This document shows positions 55,381-64,000 of a DNA stretch of 64,000 nt, piece by piece. Made by a program: the position numbers and the translations under genes. The DNA comes from Tetragonia tetragonoides (taxonomy: Eukaryota > Streptophyta > Magnoliopsida > Caryophyllales > Aizoaceae), in the NCBI GenBank assembly GCA_038025085.1, contig CM076146.1:11594001-11658000 (forward strand), in the 5' to 3' direction. The notes beneath the pieces were generated by a model. It was not told where the DNA came from, ran no database searches, and was given only the letters and a program-made list of their open reading frames with translations. The number at the start of each line of letters is the position of its first letter. The first letter of the stretch is position 1.

Positions 55381-55741
55381 TGATACACTCCGAATGGATC
55401 ACAGCCCCTGTCACGAAAAGACCCAATTACTTAGCCTATTTTCCTATTCACTAGTTATTTTACTGTTTTCTATTATTTCCTATCTTATTTCCTAAGCCAA
55501 GTAGTATATTAGCTACTGTAATTCAGTTTTAGAAATTATGTCGATCAATATGAGTTTTTCTTCTCCTTGCTCTAGCTATGGCTATGGCTATCTACCCCTT
55601 CCCCGTGTTTGTCTCTCTTCATGTGTTAATTTCATGTTCAATTGAGTATCTCGGTTGCCTCTTTCTCCACTTCTTTGAGTGTGACCCTGTTAATTCAATA
55701 TATCCCAAATAACAAAAACCCTAAAAATTATAAGTGTATCA
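55381..55741 (+). repeat. 3' LTR of the gag-only element
   Basis: Partner of 53106-53469. Preceded by GAAGGGTACGGTAT, a weak polypurine tract. Ends GTGTATCA followed by the AGCTC duplication. Confidence 0.93.
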
Positions 55742-55746
55742 AGCTC

Positions 55747-56213
55747 AAGTGGCTTTGTCCTTGTTTGGTAACAGGTAGAGGACAATGTTAATAAGTTAAT
55801 AGTTAATCCTTGGAGGTAACAACTAAATGACTGTTTTTGCCGTGATACAGTCTCTTTTTTTATCACCCACCCACTGTTTCCTGCACCGACTTTCAGGGAA
55901 GACACCCTATAAAGAGAAATTTTCAATGGGCTTAGATAAGGTTAATAGAGGAGTAAGGAGGAGCAACATCACACATACACAAGTCAAGTGAGGGTCTATC
56001 CTAAAACATATGTTGATGTTTCAGCCTCAATTTTTTCCGATATGATACATTAGTACTCACTCATTTAAATAATTTCTTACCTTCATTTTCTCTTCTACTT
56101 GCCCAAGTGATTAAAAACGGAGACTCTAATTATCTTCAATGTTGTCTTTCTCAAAGTGCAATAAAAAACATTGCAATAATAGAATATAATGAGATAGGAT
56201 TGAGAGTTCTTAC
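55747..56213. other. Intron 3 of the GDSL gene, part before the retroelement
   Basis: Unique-looking AT-rich sequence. Starts after the AGCTC duplication and ends at the GTAAGA donor of exon 3 (56213, minus strand). No gene is seen. Confidence 0.6.
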
Positions 56214-56427
56214 ATTGATATTGAGGGAAATGTTGCCAAGTACTTCATTCATGAATTGGGGGAAACCTTTTGCATTATTCATGTAACAATACTGAGTAGA
56301 GTCGTTGGCCCCAATATTGAATAGGTGGACAGCTTTGGATAGCAACTTTGTGGTCTGTTCTTGCCCATCGCTTCTCTAACTTTTGGGCCATTTCCACATA
56401 ATAATCCGTTTGCAATTTCAAATACAA

Positions 56428-57071
56428 CTGGACCCAAAACAAGAAACAAAATATAAAGAATACCGTTAGTTTTAGAGTGTTACAAATGAGTGCCTAGACC
56501 CTGGAGATCTAGTAAGTAGTCATATGAACCCAATAAAACTATGCCCCAATGGAAATAAAACTCATATATATTGAGTTTTAGTCCCAGTTTCATTTTTATA
56601 AGTGGTCGTTTCCTTTTCTATAATGTATACTATCATTATTTATTTATTTTTATGGAAAAGATAATTTCATTAAATAAAAGTCATACTTCACTCATAAATA
56701 AGTAGAATTGAATTCAACAAAATAGAAGTATCAAATATCATAAACATTCGAATGAAAAAGCTATCTAACACTAGATCGAGATTTCACACGTCCGAGCGGC
56801 TTCCAATTAGTTACTCTATTGTTTTCCATATTACAGTCTCTTCATATGGAAGACCCGACTATAGTTTCATTTTTTTTTTTTTTTTTTTGTGAGAACTATA
56901 GTTTCATTTTATATAATGTATACTTTCATTGGATCCAAATTGTTACATGAATCCGAGGTCTAGACAATAAGAATTGAGCTTTTTTTTATTTTTTTATTTT
57001 TTACTTTTAGGGTGCAACACCTAAGCTCAAAATCAATAACTCCCGTATCTAATAAAAGGATCAGTACATAC
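56428..57071. other. Intron 2 of the GDSL gene
   Basis: AT-rich sequence with a T-tract at about 56870-56888. Donor GTATGT at 57071-57066 and acceptor CAG at 56430-56428 on the minus strand. No gene is seen. Confidence 0.65.
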
Positions 57072-57605
57072 TGGGTGTACATCAGTATGCGTTTCAGGAA
57101 GCACACCAACAGCAGCATCTGCAAAATTGACTGCTAGAGTGTAGCCAGCAACCGTAAGTTTCGGGTCCGGATAAGGTACCGGGAGTGGTAAGTTCGCAAA
57201 TTAAGCTGTCAACAATATAACATCGTTACCTTACCATACAAATATACAAATACCAGCAAGATGTTAGGGGTATACATGGGTGGTTAGTTACCTATGAAAT
57301 CAGGGATGAGAAGCCCATCAGAAAACCTCCCAGTAGGCTTTTTGAAATATGTCTCGCCGTAAGGCAAGGCGTTGGCCGGGGTTGGACCCCTGGCGACATA
57401 CAACCCCATGCCGGAGTCATAGAGGGAATCTCCGAACACGTAGAGCGGGGCATTGTTCGGGATCGTAGGTTGTGCATTGGAACTCAAAGGCGAAACAAAG
57501 ATTATCAGTGTTGCACATAGTGTTGCTAGTAGTGTAGCCAGCATTTTGTTATTAATGGTGGTTATCGTCATGGGAAAGAATGGAAAGATTATGTTGTTCT
57601 TACGG

Positions 57606-57613
57606 TATTTAAA
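57606..57613 (-). promoter_or_regulatory. TATA-like box of the GDSL gene
   Basis: TTTAAATA on the minus strand, about 40 bp before the ATG at 57570 and about 65 bp before the more internal ATG at 57543. The first site leaves a very short untranslated leader, so the 57543 start may be the real one. Confidence 0.45.
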
Positions 57614-57829
57614 GCCAGCTGTTTGGGTCCTAACTTGTCGTCTTCGTCTTGAGTCTTCACTATGTTTTGTTGTTAACTTCACGGAATTGTTGGTTGGTGA
57701 GTGGTGACAATCCTTTGAGTGACACTCCTTACTCACTCTTTCGTCTTTACTATGGTTTCCTGAATGCCTCTTCCTGGATTCCTGTTAACTAAGCGGAAGT
57801 AACAAAATTATAATGTATGTACTAAGCGG

Positions 57830-58037
57830 AACCAAGGAGGTGTAGTTGAATGGTAGGGACTCATTCATCCTTAACTAAAGTCGAGAGCTTGAATCTTGCC
57901 TTGGGATTGGAACAACTTTAAAATCCTTGGCCGGCCAGCTGTCCCACCCTTTGAGAGGCCTATAAACCAGCGCGTGAAAATAATCACTGTAGTCAACGGT
58001 AGATACCTTTGATTGTGAACAAAAAAAAAAAAAAAAT
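57830..58037 (+). mobile_element. SINE-like element
   Basis: Starts near GGAGGTGTAGTTGAATGGTA. It has an A-box-like TAGTTGAATGG, then a degenerate B-box (AGCTTGAATCT) about 40 bp on, and ends in an A16 tract at 58021-58036. This is the shape of a tRNA-derived plant SINE. Clear target duplications were not found. Confidence 0.5.
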
Positions 58038-58837
58038 TGGTTTTTTTTTTTGTTCTTTTCGTTATGTGTTTATTATTATTTAGCTATGATTTAGAGATGT
58101 AATTTTAAGTTTTAACAGGCGTGGTATCTCGTACCTGATATGTGTATGATATTAGGGAATTCTTGATCGGTATTTTCATTTTAGTATTTATGTATTTTAC
58201 TATCCGTCCTATAAAAGTTGAGATGGATCTATGAAATAATGTTTAAAGGGGTTTACCTAATATAGAGAAAAGTACAACAAACTAAAGAAAACTGGAAAAG
58301 ACTAGTTTAGAGAAAACATGAACACAATAAAAGAAAAATACATAGGAACAGACTAGAAAAAATCGAAAAAATAAATTTGGAATAAAATGGAGAAAAGTGT
58401 AGCAAAAGTGAGAAAAAGTAGAGGCAACTTAAACAAAATGTAGATTATACTTGAACAGAGTAGAATTTTTAATTAGAAATTAGAACAAATTGGATTTCAA
58501 TCGAAAAAACTAATTCACATCTTTTATCTTATTTTATGTACCACTCTCTATTTCACCTACATCATGGTCGTCTTTGATTTTGTGATGCATCCCAATTTAA
58601 TAATAATTTAAATTCTTAAATTGATGTGCCAACTCCAAATGTATAAGGGAGGAACAAGAGATGACATATAATGTGAGACAGAAAATCCTTACACTCAAAA
58701 ACATTCTCCCGAAGTAATGGTTGGAATCATAGGATGGGAGATAACCGCCACTAGCACCCTGATTACACCCATACTAAACGTATATTGAAAAAACATGTAT
58801 TATGTTAGATTATTTATTTTTTTAAGGTAGATTATTA
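58038..58837. other. Host intergenic stretch left of a Mutator-like element
   Basis: AT-rich, no supported gene. A short minus-strand open stretch at about 58690-58770 translates GCNQGASGGYLPSYDSNHYF and could be an exon fragment, but it matches no family I can name. The 9-bp target AGATTATTA lies at 58829-58837. Confidence 0.45.
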
Positions 58838-60175
58838 TTAAGAAAATTTGCGTTGAAACACTTACTAAAATGATCACTTTGCGAAGAAATACCTAATTAA
58901 ATTTCTTTTGCACAGAATCACCTATTAAAAAAGAAAGCACTTACTTTAACCACCACCCATCACTATCTGACCTATTTTTATGTTTTCCTTCTCCTTTTAC
59001 CCTTACCTTAAGTTTATGAGTTATTTTTACTTTTGCATTTACCCATTATGTTTATTATGGAAAATAAAAAAATCATCTACCCAAATATTGATTCCCAAGC
59101 ACTTTTCCCACTAAAAGTTTATTGCCACCCAACCTAAACTATACTAAAATCAATTTACTCTCCCTCTTTCCACAAAATAAGTGGAGCCCACTCTAAATTC
59201 AAATTGATAATTTTCTATTTTGTGAGAAGAAGGAGCAATGCTCTGGACTACACAATAATTCCGCCTTCTCTACCTATATGATCTATCTCTCTCTTAAAAA
59301 TCTCAGTCTCCATCTCTCTCCTCTGTGTTAATCTCTTTCTCTCTCCTAACTTGTCCCCTTATTAATTTCAGTTTCGGAATTTGTAATCCAAGTATTCAAT
59401 TTCACTTCTAGTGTTTGGTAAATCTTTGAATTTTTAAATTAGAAATTTGAAATCTGCATATTAATGTTCGGAGAAGTATAGGAATCAAATGGTAGAATTT
59501 CGTGTGAATAACTCTTTTTGTATGTATACTTGTAAAAAAAAAGAAAAAATAGGAGTCCAGATCTGAGCCCCCACAGAGGGGATCACTGCTTTGTTCAAGA
59601 TCACTAATTGTACTTAAACAAGGACAGAGAAATTGCATATGAAATTCTCACAAAACTTCAACAATTAAATGAAAATAAAATGACTAAATTATGATTGAAT
59701 TGAACAAATAGCCATCTATTCAATCAAACAATTTAGGAGGAGAGTGAAGTGGAAAAATACTACTGTAACAAACCAAGAATAAAGATGGAGAGTAACTTTA
59801 ATGACACAATCTGTCTCCTCCATTGTAGCTGAAGCTCGAAGCTCTTTTATGGCGAGAAAGAGAGAGGGTGTCATGTCGTTAACTAAGGAAAAATAAGTTT
59901 TAAGCTGAGTTTGAAATGTTGATGTAATATGTGGGCCTTTGAATAAAGCTTTCATAGGCTTTTAAAATATAATGGGGAAGATAAAAATTAAATGGCCAGA
60001 TGGAATAAGGGCAAAACGGGAAGAGAAATATTAAACTTGGCCAGGATGTGAGGATTGGTGGTAAAAGTGAGTAATTTCTTTTTTAATTGGTGTTTCTGTG
60101 CAAAAAAAAATAATTAGGTGTTTATTCGCAAAATGATCATTTTATTAGGTGTTTCTCTGCAAACTTTCCTTATTA
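58838..60175. mobile_element. Non-autonomous Mutator-like element (long TIRs)
   Basis: Terminal inverted repeats of about 120 bp: 58838-58960 pairs with 60070-60175, with shared blocks such as ACTAAAATGATCA and TTTTGCACAGAA. The flanks are AGATTATTA (58829-58837 and 60176-60184), a 9-bp duplication typical of Mutator. The 1.1-kb interior has no transposase. Two short minus-strand ORFs (59638-59408 and 59955-59716) look unrelated to transposition and could be captured host sequence. Confidence 0.8.
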
Positions 60176-60268
60176 AGATTATTATACATATCGTGTTTGA
60201 TTTTCGTTTTACAGAGATGTAGTGTCTCGTATCTATATCGATAGAATTCCAATACTCATTTTAATACC

Positions 60269-60532
60269 CAGCTAGTTTTGTGTGAACTTAGTCCACCGTG
60301 GACAAAGTATATTTGAGCGGTGGCTTCAGGTGAAGTAGGGGGTGGCTTTACTATTAGAGGGGTAGCTCTAGGTAAAGTATGGGGTGACTCCACTATTAGA
60401 GGGGTGGCGCCAAGGGGGGTGGCTACACTAGAAGTAGGGAGATGGCTTCACTATTAGAAGGGTGGCTCCATATGAAGTATGTGGTGACATGACATTGGTC
60501 GACCATAGACTAAGTCCACACAAATTTTTGTA
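60269..60532. mobile_element. Small TIR element with 9-bp duplication
   Basis: TIRs share TTTGTGTG(A/G)ACTTAGTC and are flanked by TTTAATACC (60260-60268 and 60533-60541). The 264-bp interior holds four to five degenerate units of the type ACTATTAGAGGGGTGGC. Long duplication and no coding capacity suggest a Mutator-type MITE. Confidence 0.7.
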
Positions 60533-60610
60533 TTTAATACCGAATCTGTATCCTATTCGATAGCAAAATATTTGTAAAAAACCTGCCCGTCATCACAACA
60601 TATTACAATA

Positions 60611-61105
60611 CAATCCACCTATATCCCACACACATTTTTAATAAATCCCACCCAATTTAAGTGATCATTTTACCATTTTACCCTTGTTTTAATTTTATTC
60701 TCTTCTCTTTCTCTCTCCTCTTTCCTTCCTTCACTCTTTCTCTCTCCTCATCCACCACCACCACCACCACTACCAGCACCACCATCCCCCCTCTCTTTTC
60801 TCTTTGATTAGTTCATTCTTTTCTCTCCTCATTCACAACCACCACCACCACCATGCACCCACTCAAAGTTCAAAAACACAATCTCACAAGGAAAAAAAGG
60901 GGTTGCGTATTAATGGAAACAAGGATATCATTTTTTTAATGGCGATCTACATAGGCTATGCAGTGCGACCGCGTTGCACAGAGCTGCACTGCACGGTCGC
61001 GCTGCGCAAAGCCGCACTATTATTATTTTTTGCGTTTATTTTTTATTGATATTATTACTATTACTATTGTTTTATTGTTGTTATTGTTATTGTTATTGTT
61101 ATTAA

Positions 61106-61181
<76 letters not shown>

Positions 61182-61584
61182 TATCAAAATAATAAAGGTG
61201 CGCAGCGCGTAGGCGTTGTGTAGAGTTGCGCAGCGCTATCGCGCAATGCTATTTCGCGTAGCGCAAGCTAATTCCCAGAATTTTTTTAAGTAAAAATTAT
61301 TCGACGACAATTTATCTTAAAGTAGTCATCTTCAACGTCATTATGCTCGCCTTCATTATCCGACATCTTTCTTCAGCACACAAATGTTAGCATTACTAGT
61401 TGTTGGTGGTGTTCTTGGTGGTTGTGGTGGTGGTGGCTTAGGAGCTCAAATTCAAAGGAGAGAGCAGGAGTGAATGAAGGAGAGAGAATGAGGCAGGGTT
61501 AAATTAAAACAAGGGTAAAAAGATAAAATACCCACTTAAATTAGATGAGATTTAATAAATAATGGTTGGCATTTAATAATGCCC
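60611..61584. mobile_element. Second long-TIR non-autonomous element
   Basis: Long imperfect inverted arms: 60640-60860 pairs with 61370-61560, sharing AATTTAAGTG, TTTTACCCTTGTTTTAATTT and (ACC)n/(GGT)n tracts. TTACAATA occurs at both edges (60603-60610 and 61585-61592). Between the arms lie GC-rich blocks full of GCGCAGCG-like sequence (60957-61016 and 61198-61270) around an ATT microsatellite. It has no transposase. Long arms favour a Mutator-like element; the 8-bp duplication leaves hAT possible. Confidence 0.6.
61063..61183. repeat. (ATT)n / (GTT)n microsatellite
   Basis: Nearly pure trinucleotide run, about 40 units, in the loop of the long-TIR element. Confidence 0.95.
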
Positions 61585-62117
61585 TTACAATATTGTCGTC
61601 CAACGATGAGTGGACAGGGCCAAAGAGTTCATGGGGTGTGGGATTAATAGCATTCCTTCATTATGCCACAACCCCACAAGGCCTCATCTTTCACAAAACA
61701 CTCCTTTTGCGTTCCTTTTAACAAAAATGTAAATAAAAATAATATAATTTTCAGTTTTATTCCGGTAAAAAACAAGTGTGGCTCTAGGAGAAGCTAGTGG
61801 GATGGTAATAGATTGGATCTTTGCCGGGTTTTTTAGGATTTGAATCTGATTCATCACTAATCAGATTCGATCTTAAATAATTGGGCTCGGAGTTGGACGT
61901 TCCTTTGTCGGATTCGAATCAGACTTTTTCCAGCTAATTAGGTTGGATTCGGATTAAAGTGCATCCTAATATAGTTTTTATTTACCAATAAGATCATTTA
62001 TCATGATAAAAGTAAGATTTTCATGATTATATTTTAATTCTAATTGTTTGGTTTTACTTAATTACCTTATTTTATGTAATTTCTAGTTATTATATTATTA
62101 GCTAGGTGACACCAATA
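61585..62117. other. Intergenic stretch without genes
   Basis: AT-rich. The middle (61800-61975) has repeated GGATTCGAATCAGATT-type phrases in both orientations, perhaps an old degenerate repeat. Nothing else is supported. Confidence 0.5.
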
Positions 62118-62377
62118 AGGGTGGTGGTCTAGTGGTTTTAAGTTTACTCCCAAGTGCTTTGGTAAGGTAAGGTCATGGTTCGAATCCCCATTGCCCCCAT
62201 AACTTGTGTCTATTGGCTTCTAGTAATTATACTAGCCCTTTGTTGTTGATACATTGACGATTGCTCAGTTAGTTTGATATGTTCACTGTTAAACACGAGA
62301 ATCCGAATAAGACGTAGCGGGGGGAGTCTCGGTCGCCATTCAATTTGCACCATTTTTTTGATGAGCAGAAAAAAAAA
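62118..62377 (+). mobile_element. SINE-like element (tRNA-derived)
   Basis: TGGTCTAGTGG (A box, about 62127-62137) and GGTTCGAATCC (B box, about 62177-62187) match the polymerase III internal promoter consensus. They are followed by a ~180-bp body and an A9 tail at 62369-62377. The 3' body is not tRNA-like, as expected for a SINE. The tRNA part lacks pairing for a functional tRNA. Confidence 0.6.
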
Positions 62378-62701
62378 GTGATTAGATGACAATCTTAATC
62401 AGAATAAGATATTAATGGAATTAGAAATTACTAAAGGATTATATCGATTGGATTCTGATTTTCATTAATCGAATTTGGACTGGGTAATTTTGTCAAATCA
62501 AGTCGAATTCGAATAAGGTTTTTATTAATTGTACGTTAAGCTCTTTGATAGCTCATCACATGAATGATTTTCTGTGTCTCATTCATCCCTAACCGACACG
62601 CATCATATATATGCCATTCTCACACAAATTTTTGTGATTCAGTCATTAAAATCATTCATGCCCCACCATGAAGAAAATTACGACCCTAAACACATCAAAA
62701 C
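62378..62701. other. Intergenic stretch before the second copia LTR
   Basis: AT-rich, with no gene seen. AAAAC at 62697-62701 abuts the LTR and would be its target copy; the partner lies outside the window. Confidence 0.5.
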
Positions 62702-63500
62702 TGTTGGGGAAAGCACACAAATACACAAGCGGAAGCAACAAAGACTTTTTCCCCGGTTGTGATGCAAAGATGAGCAATAACCAATTCAAGCAACCAAACA
62801 ATATTGAACCAAAATGACAGCAGCAAATGGAACTAATAATCAGCCCAAAAAACAGTAAATAAACAAGGAGACGCAAGGATTTATGTGGAAACCCCGATGT
62901 GGGGAAAAAACCACGGGACCGTTAACAAACGGTGCCAAAACCTCCACTAATCAACAAATTAACAAGTGGGTACAACAATAGTTCTTTCCTAGATCAACTA
63001 GAGGTATTCACAATCATCAAGGATCAACCTTGGCACAACAAGTCTCCCAAATCATCACCCAAAAGAGTGGAAATACAATTTCGTATAAAATAAGAGCTGA
63101 ATTTAGAAAACTGACTTAGAGAGCTCCAAATGAAATTCTGACCGTTGGATTTGAAGAGGGGGATGTCAGGAACAACGTGCTAAAATCTCGCAACGATCGG
63201 AGTTCGTTTGGTCGTCGATCGGGGCGGATTTCTGGGCTGCCAGCACCAAAGTTCGTGGGTGGCTCCTCTTCTCTCTCTCCTCTTCTCTTCTAGACTTTTC
63301 TCCTGATTTTTTTTTTAGTGTCTAGGCTTTCTCTCTCTTGCACTCAGCTCTTCTAACCTTTTGGCTTATAAGGGAAGCCACTTGTGAGTGAATATATGAA
63401 ATTGCCCTTCACTTAAACATCATATGGATAACCCATATGGTAAGCAAATATAACCCAAATTAATTGGGCTCTTCCTCCATGTAGGAGGGATACTCCAACA
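62702..63500 (-). repeat. 3' LTR of a second copia element
   Basis: Minus-strand TGTTGGAGTATCCC (63500) to CCCCAACA (62702), 799 bp with TGTTGG/CCAACA ends. It has a TATAAGCC box on the minus strand (about 63363-63370) and a pyrimidine-rich run at 63265-63350. It follows a good polypurine tract. Confidence 0.88.
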
Positions 63501-63516
63501 AATCTCCCCCTCACTC
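63501..63516 (-). promoter_or_regulatory. Polypurine tract of the second copia element
   Basis: GAGTGAGGGGGAGATT on the minus strand, directly before TGTTGG. It primes plus-strand synthesis. Confidence 0.85.
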
Positions 63517-64000
63517 CTACATGGGGGGCTCGACCAAGCCCGCAATCTTTCTACAAACAAGAAGTTTCTCCTTAGACAAGGCCTTCGTCAACATGTCCGA
63601 TCCGTTGAGATCGGTGTGAATCTTCACAAGCTCAAATGACTTGTCTTCTACCGCTTCTCGAATCCAATGATACCTCCTCCGTATGTGTTTGGTTCGGGAA
63701 TGGTAGGCTGCATTCTTGGCAAGGTGGATGGCACTTTGACTATCACAATAAAGAGGGTACTTGTCTTGTTTCAAACCCAACTCCTCTAGAAAATCTCTCA
63801 TCCAAATAAACTCCTTGCCAGCTTCAACCGCTGCCATATACTCAGATTCTGTGGTAGACAGAGCAACACACTTTTGCAATTTTGATTGTCATGAAACAGC
63901 TCCCCCTGCAATTGTTATCAAGTATCCGGAGGTAGACTTACTAGCATCAATATCACCCGACAAATCAGCATCTGTGTAGCCATCTAACACAAGTTGTCCG
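63517..64000 (-). pseudogene. Copia RNase H end (Tork-like), cut by the window edge
   Basis: On the minus strand: LVLDGYTDADLSGDIDASKS, STSGYLITIAGG, then a TGA (63889-63891) where Trp is normal, then QKCVALSTTESEYMAAVEAG, YCDSQSAIHLAKN, HSRTKHIRRRYHWIRE and a short tail ending EPPM. These are the conserved RNase H blocks of Ty1/copia pol in the Tork/TNT style. Without the TGA the frame is open. The rest of pol lies to the right. Confidence 0.88.

Larger units (their letters stand above)
53106..55741 (+). mobile_element. Gag-only LTR retroelement in the GDSL intron
   Basis: LTRs at 53106-53469 and 55381-55741 (about 360 bp, TGATACAC...GTGTATCA) are flanked by AGCTC (53101-53105 and 55742-55746). 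An initiator-Met primer site follows the first LTR at 53472-53483. The interior is only 1.9 kb: a gag-like ORF and then a stretch with repeated Phe-Asp-Pro-Gly-Gly. No protease, RT or integrase is present. It fits the small gag-only (TR-GAG) class of plant non-autonomous elements. It sits in the opposite orientation to the host gene. Confidence 0.88.
51916..57570 (-). pseudogene. GDSL esterase/lipase, GLIP-like, five exons, broken
   Basis: Exons (minus strand) are 57570-57292, 57205-57072, 56427-56214, 52563-52320 and 52138-51916. Exon 1 gives a signal-peptide-like start (MLATLLATLCATLIIFVSPL) and YVFGDSLYDSG with the nucleophile Ser. Exon 2 carries the NFADAAVG block, exon 3 NIGANDSTQYC (the GxND block), and exon 4 NLGARKFAFQAFAPMGCLPV. 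Exon 5 carries FDAGHPT, the catalytic Asp and His. The order and size (about 360 residues) fit secreted plant GDSL lipases near GLIP1/GLIP5. Splice sites look sound. Lesions are TAA at 57201-57203 where Gln is usual, a frameshift in exon 3 near 56350, and a frameshift in exon 5 near 52065. Such enzymes hydrolyse lipid or cutin esters in the wall. Intron 3 is enlarged by a retroelement (53106-55741). Confidence 0.88.

Noticed and set aside
58690..58775. Possible host exon (GCNQGASGGYLPSYDSNHYF on the minus strand)
   Set aside because: Too short, no clear splice partners and no recognised family; mentioned only within the spacer entry.
60958..61212. ORF with a long poly-Leu run
   Set aside because: It translates the ATT/GTT microsatellite; not a membrane protein.
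62118..62200. Functional tRNA gene
   Set aside because: The A and B boxes are good but the acceptor and anticodon arms do not pair, and an A-tail follows; a SINE fits better.

Overview
The window is repeat-rich plant nuclear DNA, almost certainly from a eudicot. Long-terminal-repeat (LTR) retrotransposons nested inside one another fill most of it. A GDSL esterase/lipase gene has plant-type introns, and there are plant MITEs, Mutator-like elements, SINE-like elements and the end of a CACTA transposon. No intact single-copy host gene is visible. The only host-type gene, a five-exon GDSL esterase/lipase at 51916-57570 on the minus strand, is broken. Direct repeats at both ends of most insertions (ATGGA, ACTTC, GAACC, GCAAC, AGCTC, TAA, TA and two 9-bp duplications) allow a relative order to be worked out.

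Left part (1-35442). A Ty3/gypsy element of the Tat lineage (element T1) lies on the minus strand. Tat is assigned because a second, archaeal-type RNase H follows the first. Its gag, protease and start of reverse transcriptase lie at 31513-35442. The rest of pol is at 4690-7241. Two extra genes on the opposite strand follow pol: a DUF7745-like gene (2787-4341) and a plant-mobile-domain-like (PMD-like) gene (484-2047). A CACTA transposon end (1-418) abuts the second. T1 was split in its reverse transcriptase by a second, plus-strand Tat element (T2, 7242-31507, duplication ACTTC). T2 has the same layout: gag/pol remnants forward, then DUF7745-like and PMD-like genes in reverse, then a 3' tandem repeat. 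T2 lacks protease, reverse transcriptase and RNase H. Its leader was in turn hit by a chromodomain-bearing Ty3/gypsy element (C1, 8988-20415, duplication ATGGA) whose long LTRs and initiator-Met primer site suggest the Tekay/Del group.

Middle part (35443-48150). A second member of the C1 family (C2, minus strand) is fused at its integrase to the gag of T1. It carries a 1.58-kb solo LTR in pol and a collapsed relative in its 5' LTR. C1 and C2 both carry an unrecognised extra ORF between the primer site and gag. It is the most interesting feature here, because its C-terminal half is well conserved between two clearly different copies.

Right part (48151-64000). C2 interrupts a degenerate minus-strand copia element that itself carries a Harbinger/Tourist-like MITE and a Stowaway-like MITE. 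The GDSL pseudogene follows; its third intron holds a 2.6-kb gag-only retroelement with a repeated Phe-Asp-Pro-Gly-Gly motif. Then come a SINE-like element, a Mutator-like element with a 9-bp duplication, a small MITE, a second long-TIR element with an ATT microsatellite, another SINE-like element, and the 3' end of a second copia element running off the right edge.

Nearly every protein-coding unit carries nonsense or frameshift changes, so the locus reads as silenced, decaying heterochromatin. All assignments rest on motifs read by eye; no searches were run.
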